Assembly: GCA_025927795.1 (NCBI GenBank)
Contig: JAICKT010000130.1
Location: forward strand, 1 to 11,013
DNA length: 11,013 nucleotides
Reading direction: 5' to 3'
Origin: Parafilimonas sp.
GTDB taxonomy: Bacteria > Bacteroidota > Bacteroidia > Chitinophagales > Chitinophagaceae
Positions 5,866 to 11,013 of the stretch are shown one piece after another. The notes below the pieces were generated by a model. That model was not told the DNA's origin and did not search any database. It saw nothing but the letters and a program-made list of their open reading frames with translations. The first letter of the stretch is position 1. Every line of letters begins with the position of its first letter. The translations under genes were made by a program, and so were the position numbers.

Positions 5866-7914
5866 CTATTGAAGTTTCAACAATTTTGCATTGATAGCAA
5901 CAACCACTGTACTTAAACTCATAAGCACTGCACCCATTGCGGGACTTAACAGGAAGCGCGGGTATAAAACACCTGCGGCTAAAGGTATTGCTACAATATT
6001 ATAGCCTGCTGCCCACACAAGATTTTGAATCATCTTTTTGTAAGTGGCTTTGCCAAAAGAAATCATTTGAGCAACGTCTTCAGGATCACTGTTTACCAAA
6101 ATAATATCAGCGGTTTCTGCTGCTACATCTGTTCCTGAACCAATTGCAATACCAACATCTGCCTGTGCAAGTGCCGGTGCATCGTTTACGCCGTCACCTG
6201 TCATAGCAACAACTTCTCCCTTGTTTTGAAATTCCTTTACCTTAATCTGTTTCTCGTCGGGCAGCACATTGGAAAAATATCCATCCATGCCTAATTTATT
6301 TGCAACTGCAGCCGCAATCTTTTCATTATCGCCAGTAAGTAAAAAACATTTTATGTTCATCTTTTTTAATTGCAGTATAGCTCCGGCTGATGTTTCCCTT
6401 ACCTGATCTGCAAGTGTTATAATACCGCTTAGCTCTTTATCAATTAAAACGAATATTACTGTTTCAATATTCTGATCAATGGATTGCGGTATTGACGGAA
6501 GCTGCAAATTATTTTGCTTGAAATAATTAGGGCCTGCTGCAATAATCCGCTTATTTTTTACTGTAGCTGAAACTCCAATTCCTTTCATGTATTGAAAGTT
6601 TTCGGATTGATACAGCGGTAGTTTTTTTTCTTTGAGTTTTGCTAAAATGCCATGTGCAATATGATGCTCTGAATTTTGCTGTGCTGTTGCGGCGAATTGT
6701 AAAATTTCGTCTTCTTTAAATTTATCTGAAAGGGCAATAATTTTTTGCACTTCATGGGATCCTTTTGTGAGTGTACCTGTTTTATCAAATATGATGGTAG
6801 TTAATTTCCTTGCATTTTCAAAAGCTGTACGGTTTCTTATCAATAAACCATGCATTGCAGAAATTGAAGTAGATAATGCGACCACCAAAGGTATTGCCAC
6901 ACCTAAAGCATGAGGGCAGGAGGTTACCATTACAGTAACCATTCTTTCTAAGGCAAAAGAAATGTTACCTTCTGTGCTGAACCAATAAATAAATGTAGCT
7001 GCACCCACAACAATAGAAATATATGTAAGCCATTTGGCAACTTTGTCTGCAAGATTTTGTGTATTTGATTTTGCACTTTGTGCAGATTGTACCAAGCCGA
7101 TCACTTTTGATAAATAACTATCTTTCCCTGCACCTGTAACTTTTACTGTAATTGAGCCATCGCCATTAACTGAACCTGCTATTACTTTTTCGTCCTTGGT
7201 TTTTTCTACCGGAACGCTTTCACCGGTAAGCATACTTTCATTTACATAAGAGGCTCCGTCTAATACAATTCCATCAGCAGGAATTTTTTCGCCCGGTTTA
7301 ATAAGAATAGTTTCATCATGCTTCAAATCTTGTAAGGGAATATCAACTGTTTCATTATTTCGTTTTACATGCACAAAGTTGGGAAGCAAAGCAACCAATG
7401 ACTGTAATGCTTTTGATGCTACCATTACTGACTTCATTTCTAACCAATGCCCTAAAAGCATTATATCAATCAACGTAGCTAACTCCCAAAAAAAGTTCAT
7501 TCCTTTTAAACCAAAAATTGTTGCTACACTATAAACAAAAGCAACTGTTATAGCAAGTGCAACCAAAGTCATCATTCCAATTGCCTTGTCTTTTATTTCA
7601 CTAAACATTCCTTTGATAAATGGCATACCACCATACACATAAATGAAAGTGCTTAATGCCAACAGTAAATAATTTGCACCTGTAAATTTTATTTCAAATC
7701 CTATCCATTGCTGTATCATCTGGGATAATAATAAAATTGGAATTGTAAATACCAAACAAATCCAAAAGCGTTTTAAAAAATCCTGTGTGTGATGACCTGC
7801 ATGTTTATCATGCATGTAATGATCGTTGGATTGTTCTTTTTGATGCGGATGATCGTGTGCCCTATGTGCTTTTTTAATGTGGTGTTCTGCCGTTCTATTA
7901 CTTAAATGGTTCAT
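5866..7914 (-). CDS. copB: P1B-3-type copper/silver-exporting P-type ATPase (CopB-like)
   Basis: This 682-residue inner-membrane pump uses ATP to expel copper or silver ions. The N-terminus (residues 1-43) is His-rich, with no CxxC HMA domain, as in CopB-type enzymes. Eight membrane helices are visible, near 48-69, 81-103, 113-135, 138-158, 294-314, 321-350, 630-650 and 655-678. The metal-site motifs fit subgroup P1B-3 exactly: CPH at 333-335; N-x6-YN-x4-P from Asn631 to Pro644; P-x6-MSLST from Pro658, with NA at 674-675. The catalytic parts are TGES at 230-233, the phosphorylated Asp377 in DKTGT, and TGDGVNDAP at 572-580. The usual nucleotide-domain HP signature reads SEHH (415-418), with His in place of Pro. 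The gene starts 4 bp after the broken small membrane protein frame and is likely cotranscribed with csp. P1B-3 pumps are known for copper (Cu2+ or Cu+) and silver; which one applies here is not readable from sequence. Confidence 0.96.
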   Translation of the reverse strand: MNHLSNRTAEHHIKKAHRAHDHPHQKEQSNDHYMHDKHAGHHTQDFLKRFWICLVFTIPILLLSQMIQQWIGFEIKFTGANYLLLALSTFIYVYGGMPFIKGMFSEIKDKAIGMMTLVALAITVAFVYSVATIFGLKGMNFFWELATLIDIMLLGHWLEMKSVMVASKALQSLVALLPNFVHVKRNNETVDIPLQDLKHDETILIKPGEKIPADGIVLDGASYVNESMLTGESVPVEKTKDEKVIAGSVNGDGSITVKVTGAGKDSYLSKVIGLVQSAQSAKSNTQNLADKVAKWLTYISIVVGAATFIYWFSTEGNISFALERMVTVMVTSCPHALGVAIPLVVALSTSISAMHGLLIRNRTAFENARKLTTIIFDKTGTLTKGSHEVQKIIALSDKFKEDEILQFAATAQQNSEHHIAHGILAKLKEKKLPLYQSENFQYMKGIGVSATVKNKRIIAAGPNYFKQNNLQLPSIPQSIDQNIETVIFVLIDKELSGIITLADQVRETSAGAILQLKKMNIKCFLLTGDNEKIAAAVANKLGMDGYFSNVLPDEKQIKVKEFQNKGEVVAMTGDGVNDAPALAQADVGIAIGSGTDVAAETADIILVNSDPEDVAQMISFGKATYKKMIQNLVWAAGYNIVAIPLAAGVLYPRFLLSPAMGAVLMSLSTVVVAINAKLLKLQ

Positions 7915-7918
7915 CCTG

Positions 7919-8191
7919 TTAGGTTTTCTCTATTATTAAATAGATGATTATTGTAATTAGTGCTATCAAACAAATCCATGCAGAAAACCAGAGTGCTTTA
8001 GCCATGTAATTGGTTTTCTCATCCTGGTTCTTCATCTGCATGATATACATTCCGAATAAATGAATTGCTGCACCAACAATTATTACCAGCAGAGAATAAT
8101 CAGTAATAACGCCTCCCCATTAGCACAAAATACCTGCACCCAAAGCGGATGCCGACTGTGCAATTTATTTTGTTATTTGTTCTGGTTGCAT
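7919..8191 (-). pseudogene. Small membrane protein gene interrupted by two in-frame TAA codons
   Basis: From the ATG at 8191 to the TAA at 7919-7921 there are 91 codons in one frame, including two internal TAA codons at codon 9 (8165-8167) and codon 24 (8120-8122). The frame still reads as one coherent small membrane protein: MQPEQITK, stop, IAQSASALGAGILC, stop, then WGGVITDYSLLVIIVGAAIH, a polar middle with MQMKNQDEKTNYMAK, and a second hydrophobic helix ending YLIIEKT. Both stops are one base away from Tyr codons, so two point mutations could explain the break. The gene starts 41 bases after csp and ends 4 bp before copB, as expected of an operon member. Without suppression, only a product from the internal ATG at codon 48 (MYIMQMK..., about 43 residues) could be made. 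I do not recognise the family. Sequencing error is an alternative, but two independent errors are needed. Confidence 0.65.
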
Positions 8192-8232
8192 CGAGGATTG
8201 TTTACTTTTCAAACATTCATTGCAGCATTCAA

Positions 8233-8565
8233 TCAAGCTGCCATCCTTCTGCATTCTTCAGCGCAAACTTTACAAGCCTCCGCACATTCTTTACAATGTT
8301 CATGTTCATGCTTGCTGCATTCAGCATAACAATCGTCGCACAGTTTTGCACATAAAGCACAAAGTTCTTTTGCTTTATCGCTTCCCAAGCTCATTAACTG
8401 TGCAGATGCATAACAAACCGTTGCACATTCCATGCAAAGCTGAATACATTTTGACATCATGTTTACATCATCTTCCTGCGCATCGCCGCTTGCACAATGG
8501 TTACAAAGCGCTGCACAGTTTAAACATGCATCAATACATGTTTTGTAATCGTGGTAATTTTTCAT
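8233..8565 (-). CDS. Four-helix-bundle copper-storage protein (Csp3-like), cytosolic
   Basis: This 110-residue protein has 19 cysteines (10, 14, 17, 21, 24, 40, 44, 47, 51, 69, 72, 76, 79, 83, 91, 94, 98, 101, 105) spaced mainly three or four residues apart, so they line the inside of amphipathic helices. That is the signature of the Csp family, in which four helices form a tube whose cysteines hold many Cu(I) ions. It has no signal peptide (MKNYHDYKTC start), which points to the cytosolic Csp3 type rather than the exported Csp1 type. A His-rich turn HEHEH (86-90) lies between helices 3 and 4, and a Met pair (36-37) near the second helix may form an entry site. The length is close to known Csp3 proteins. 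It lies 64 bp downstream of the barrel protein gene, behind a terminator hairpin. Its 3' part is duplicated in the remnant at 5183-5317. Confidence 0.93.
   Translation of the reverse strand: MKNYHDYKTCIDACLNCAALCNHCASGDAQEDDVNMMSKCIQLCMECATVCYASAQLMSLGSDKAKELCALCAKLCDDCYAECSKHEHEHCKECAEACKVCAEECRRMAA
8251..8342. repeat. Copy 2 of the 92-bp duplicated csp segment
   Basis: This is the resident copy inside the intact csp gene. It is identical to 5226-5286 over 8282-8342 (61 bp), and 85 of 92 positions match overall in the ungapped alignment with 5195-5286. Both copies have the same orientation, 3056 bp apart, so homologous recombination between them would delete the small membrane protein frame, copB and the HMBD gene. 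Confidence 0.95.
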
Positions 8566-8587
8566 GGTTATATTTTTTATTGATGTT

Positions 8588-8620
8588 AAAAAAAACTATA
8601 AGGTTTTCAAAATCTTATAG
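8588..8620 (-). terminator. Intrinsic terminator after the outer-membrane barrel gene
   Basis: On the minus strand CTATAAG-ATTTTGAAAAC-CTTATAG (8596-8620) forms a stem of at least 7 bp that extends through an AUUUU/AAAAC segment. It is followed directly by a run of eight T (8588-8595). It begins 9 bases after the TAA of the barrel gene (8630-8632) and ends 22 bases before the csp start. This is the best-formed terminator in the window, and it splits the cluster into at least two transcription units unless it is read through. Confidence 0.75.
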
Positions 8621-8629
8621 GTTTAAAAA

Positions 8630-9997
8630 TTACATTTTCATTAATGAAGGATAAATGCGCAAATACACTTCAAATGCTGTTGGGTTCTTTCCGTATAAAC
8701 TATATAATTTTTTGTCTTCTTTATAAAAAGTAAAGTGGCTGCCAACAGCAATATTTGTTTTCTTCAGTTGCAATAAATCATAGTTAATGCCAAGTGTGTA
8801 TGCATTTACATTAAAAAGATTATCGCCATACATTGTTTCATTAAGATTTAATTCATGCGTTGATTTTTGCACATATTCATATTTACCATATAAAGCAAAT
8901 TTTTTAAGATGATAAGACGCTTCAAGTAATGCAGCATTCTCGCCATCTTCATCCTTTAATTTGTTCATTCCCCAAACAGCGGTTGCATTAAATGAATTAT
9001 TATTCATTAAAGGAAGTGCATATTCTGCCGAAGCTGTTGTACGATGAATATTTTCACCAGGATGTAAAGCTTCAGGGCTTTTTATATACGCATGAGAAAT
9101 TTGCAGCGCCCAATTTTTTGAAGGATTGAAAGATAATCTTCCGCTCCATGAATTAAAACGCGGCTTATCAAAATCATAGCGGTTTTCATCAGGTTCTCTG
9201 CCGGTGAATGATGAGCCTTCTAATTTAAATTCACCTAAACGCACGCCTAATGTTGCAACACCAAAAGTTATATGTGTTGCATCAATCCAATGATGCGAAA
9301 TAGGTGCATCAGGATTATCTAATGATGAAGCGCGATGCATAAACGCAACCGGTCCTAACGCAGGTTCGCCCGGATAACCAACATAAGCAAATACATCTGC
9401 TTTTTTTGAAAGCGCGTAAGAATATGAAACAGATAATTCAGAAAATAAATCATGCGGATGTTGCCTGTCAACGAGCGGCACACCATGTGCAGATTCACCG
9501 CTTTGAAATAATAATGGGTAACCTTTTTGCCCGGTAATAATTGCATCGGCAGAAAGCATTGTGCTAAAATGAAACAAACCTTTTTTGCCAACTTGTGTTT
9601 GTCCCATAAACATAAGCCAGTTGGGTGCATCAATCATTTCATCTCCACGTGAACCATTATCACTTAAATCTTGTTTGTTGTAACGAATAAATAAATTGTA
9701 GTGCAGCATATACATCCAGTTTTTTGAATGGTACATTGTACCATACATCGGTGCTGCATCAGGACTCCAACTTGTGCCGGAACCATCACGGCTCATAGGA
9801 AGATTGAGGGAGAAAGAATGAGACATGTTTTGCATCGGCATATTCATTTCACTCATATTCGAATCATTCATTTGCATATTATGCATATTGTGATTCATAT
9901 TATGCGGCGTTGTATCATTCATCATCATTGAATGATTATGCTGTGCGTTCGCCTTCAAACAAAATCCAATCATTATAAATGCAATAAAATATTTCAC
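8630..9997 (-). CDS. Met/His-rich outer-membrane beta-barrel protein, probable copper handling
   Basis: This 455-residue protein begins at a GTG (9995-9997), chosen because it gives a complete signal peptide MKYFIAFIMIGFCLKANAQ; the next in-frame ATG is codon 9 and would cut that signal short. Residues 20-61 are extremely rich in metal-binding side chains, with 12 Met and 6 His in 42 residues among Asn, Ser and Asp. From about 62 onward the chain has alternating polar and aromatic strands ending in a LRIYPS strand, as expected of an outer-membrane barrel. Conserved-looking loops include VDRQHPHDLF and FMHRASS, with DAPISHHWIDATH near the middle. Arrangement and composition recall the copper-resistance outer-membrane protein CopB of Proteobacteria, but I cannot claim homology. 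It follows the HMA-MauE gene by 8 bp, so the two are cotranscribed. A role in periplasmic copper sequestration or passage is inferred from composition and neighbours. Confidence 0.85.
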   Translation of the reverse strand: MKYFIAFIMIGFCLKANAQHNHSMMMNDTTPHNMNHNMHNMQMNDSNMSEMNMPMQNMSHSFSLNLPMSRDGSGTSWSPDAAPMYGTMYHSKNWMYMLHYNLFIRYNKQDLSDNGSRGDEMIDAPNWLMFMGQTQVGKKGLFHFSTMLSADAIITGQKGYPLLFQSGESAHGVPLVDRQHPHDLFSELSVSYSYALSKKADVFAYVGYPGEPALGPVAFMHRASSLDNPDAPISHHWIDATHITFGVATLGVRLGEFKLEGSSFTGREPDENRYDFDKPRFNSWSGRLSFNPSKNWALQISHAYIKSPEALHPGENIHRTTASAEYALPLMNNNSFNATAVWGMNKLKDEDGENAALLEASYHLKKFALYGKYEYVQKSTHELNLNETMYGDNLFNVNAYTLGINYDLLQLKKTNIAVGSHFTFYKEDKKLYSLYGKNPTAFEVYLRIYPSLMKM

Positions 9998-10005
9998 GCT
10001 GATAA

Positions 10006-10737
10006 TTATAAAATGATAAATAAAATGCTAACAATACTCATCACAATCATTAATAAATCTTCAATGATTGTTACAGTGCTCATGGGCAAATTAAAAACTG
10101 CACCAAGACATGCACATTTAATTTTTCGTTTGTTTAAAACGCTTTGCAAAACACCAATAATGCTTACACTCATTACAATAAATGTAACCGCATTTGTAAG
10201 CAGCGGATTAAAGCCTGTAATAAATGCAATGCCTAACGCGAGTTCAATAAAAGCATAAACATATCCGTAGCCCATCCAGCGCTTTGCAATAATGTCGTAC
10301 GAAAAATAACTTTCGGCAAAGCCTTTTAAATCAAGCACTTTAAAAAAAGAAAACGTAAGAAAAAATGCACCCATAAAATTGTGCATCCATCGCATCGGGT
10401 TAAAACCATTTTGCCATTCAATTAAAAATGTTATGCCGGTGATGTAGGCAAAAATCAATATAATAGGTTTATATGTTTCAAACCATGTTTTGGTTTCTTC
10501 TTCATTCATCATTTGTGCATGATGATTTTCCTGCTCGCTTAACTTGTATTTAGGATAATCTTTTAAAGCATTCTGCAATTCATTTGTTGATATGTGATGA
10601 TGCATGGTAATATCTGCTTCATTTTTTTCAAGATGGATATTTACATTCTCAACGCCATCAACAGATGATAAAAGCTTGCGAACTTTTTCTGCGCAGCCAT
10701 TGCACGTCATTCCTGCAACTGTATAAGTGTGTGTCAT
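10006..10737 (-). CDS. HMA metal-binding domain fused to MauE/DoxX-like membrane domain
   Basis: In this 243-residue fusion protein, residues 1-66 form an HMA domain with the Cu(I)-binding loop GMTCNGCAEKV (Cys12, Cys15) and the SVDGVENVNIHLE strand typical of copper chaperones such as CopZ. A polar linker with HHAQMMNEEE (72-81) follows. Then come four to five hydrophobic helices from about 92 to 243. They contain LDLKGFAESYFSYDIIAKRW and a Cys pair, CACLG (Cys208, Cys210), before FNLPMS, which resembles the MauE/DoxX redox-associated membrane family. The HMA domain should face the cytosol, as there is no signal peptide. It probably passes copper to or from the membrane part, possibly with thiol redox chemistry at Cys208/Cys210; that is inference. 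It is the first gene of a two-gene unit with the outer-membrane barrel and has its own candidate promoter upstream. Confidence 0.9.
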   Translation of the reverse strand: MTHTYTVAGMTCNGCAEKVRKLLSSVDGVENVNIHLEKNEADITMHHHISTNELQNALKDYPKYKLSEQENHHAQMMNEEETKTWFETYKPIILIFAYITGITFLIEWQNGFNPMRWMHNFMGAFFLTFSFFKVLDLKGFAESYFSYDIIAKRWMGYGYVYAFIELALGIAFITGFNPLLTNAVTFIVMSVSIIGVLQSVLNKRKIKCACLGAVFNLPMSTVTIIEDLLMIVMSIVSILFIIL

Positions 10738-10753
10738 ATTTTTTTGAATACTG

Positions 10754-10780
10754 CAAAGCTATTATCTACAGTTACTGCAA
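10754..10780 (-). promoter_or_regulatory. Candidate promoter of the HMA-MauE / barrel operon
   Basis: On the minus strand TAGCTTTG (10754-10761) matches the TAnnTTTG -7 consensus. A TTG (10778-10780) lies 16 bases upstream, slightly closer than usual for -33 elements of this phylum. The ATG is 16 bases downstream of the -7 box. Between the two boxes is an imperfect inverted repeat (TGCAGT-A-ACTGTA) that could be an operator for an off-window regulator. Confidence 0.45.
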
Positions 10781-10820
10781 CTATTATACAATTATGGAAA
10801 TGATTTGTAAGATTCAGGAA

Positions 10821-11013
10821 TTATAATTCAATTACAGAAGCATGTATATGTTTTTCATTCTCCCACATGCACATCACCTGTTTGTTATTCAGCGCTTTTA
10901 AAACCGGCAGACTTCCTTTGCCAAGAATTTTTTTTTGCCCTTTCGCATTTACAAAAACAACTTCACCATTTTCAACCCATGCATACACATTCTTATTATT
11001 TACTGTTTCTATT
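10821..11013 (-). CDS. C-terminal end of an unidentified protein (runs off right edge)
   Basis: An open frame enters from the right edge and ends at the TAA at 10821-10823, giving the last 63 residues. It reads NVYAWVENGEVVFVNAKGQK, then ILGKGSLPVLKALNNKQVMC and MWENEKHIHASVIEL. The alternating strands with VYAWVENGEV and VMCMWENEKHIHA look like blades of a beta-propeller, and BNR/sialidase-like secreted proteins occur in Bacteroidota metal clusters. This is a guess from style only. The Met-Cys-Met and His-x-His near the end could bind metal. It shares orientation with the cluster, 83 bp upstream of the HMA-MauE start. The presence of a candidate promoter in that gap suggests it may be a separate unit. 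Confidence 0.7.
   Translation of the reverse strand, partial: IETVNNKNVYAWVENGEVVFVNAKGQKKILGKGSLPVLKALNNKQVMCMWENEKHIHASVIEL

Noticed and set aside
7919..8191. Stop-codon reassignment (TAA read as Tyr)
   Set aside because: The aminopeptidase, csp-cluster barrel, HMBD and HMA-MauE genes all end normally at TAA, so TAA is a stop in this genome.
8060..8654. Overlapping plus-strand frames over csp and the small membrane gene
   Set aside because: They are antisense shadows: they mirror the csp codons, and the same shadow reappears at the duplicated segment near 5200.
10754..10780. CopY-type operator (TACAnnTGTA) near the HMA-MauE promoter
   Set aside because: Only an imperfect inverted repeat is present; the required TACA/TGTA spacing is not met.
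10818..10829. Perfect palindrome GAATTATAATTC over the stop of the right-edge gene
   Set aside because: It is very AT-rich, has no loop or U-tract for a terminator and no partner site, so chance is the best explanation.
1..11013. CRISPR arrays, tRNA or rRNA genes, transposases and insertion-sequence ends
   Set aside because: No regularly spaced repeats, RNA gene signatures or transposase frames were seen on either strand.

Overview
The window looks like a chromosomal or island segment from a Bacteroidota bacterium, probably near the Chitinophagaceae. It is AT-rich, its leaders are A/T-rich without Shine-Dalgarno sequences, and it has promoter-like TAnnTTTG elements. Secreted proteins carry signal peptides ending in A-Q, and the conserved secreted and lipoprotein types are typical of that phylum. 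The lineage is inferred from style, not from a marker gene.

Layout. Bases 1-1029 (minus) hold the N-terminal 343 residues of a secreted, Thr/Ser/Asn-rich protein that runs off the left edge. Divergent from it is a full-length M1-family metallo-aminopeptidase (1190-3625, plus). A 12-bp-stem hairpin at 3646-3681 separates it from a long block that is entirely on the minus strand, from 3687 to the right edge.

The minus-strand block is a copper/heavy-metal handling cluster. In transcription order (right to left) it contains: the C-terminus of an unidentified protein; an HMA metal-binding domain fused to a MauE/DoxX-like membrane domain; a Met/His-rich outer-membrane barrel protein with a GTG start; an intrinsic terminator; a 19-cysteine four-helix copper-storage (Csp3-like) protein; a small membrane protein reading frame broken by two in-frame TAA codons; a P1B-3 (CPH) copper ATPase; an exported protein with two heavy-metal-binding CPxHP...CxxC modules; a 44-codon cysteine-rich remnant of a second Csp gene; a His-rich cation diffusion facilitator; and a small lipoprotein. 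No regulator of the cluster lies within the window.

How the genes may work together (inference). The Csp protein would buffer Cu(I) in the cytosol, the CPH ATPase and the CDF carrier would move metal across the inner membrane, and the exported HMBD protein and the Met/His-rich outer-membrane protein would handle it in the envelope. The HMA-MauE protein would link metal binding to the membrane, possibly with redox chemistry.

The parts most worth a second look are the truncated Csp-like mini-ORF with its 61-bp perfect repeat of the full gene, and the twice-interrupted small membrane protein between csp and the ATPase.
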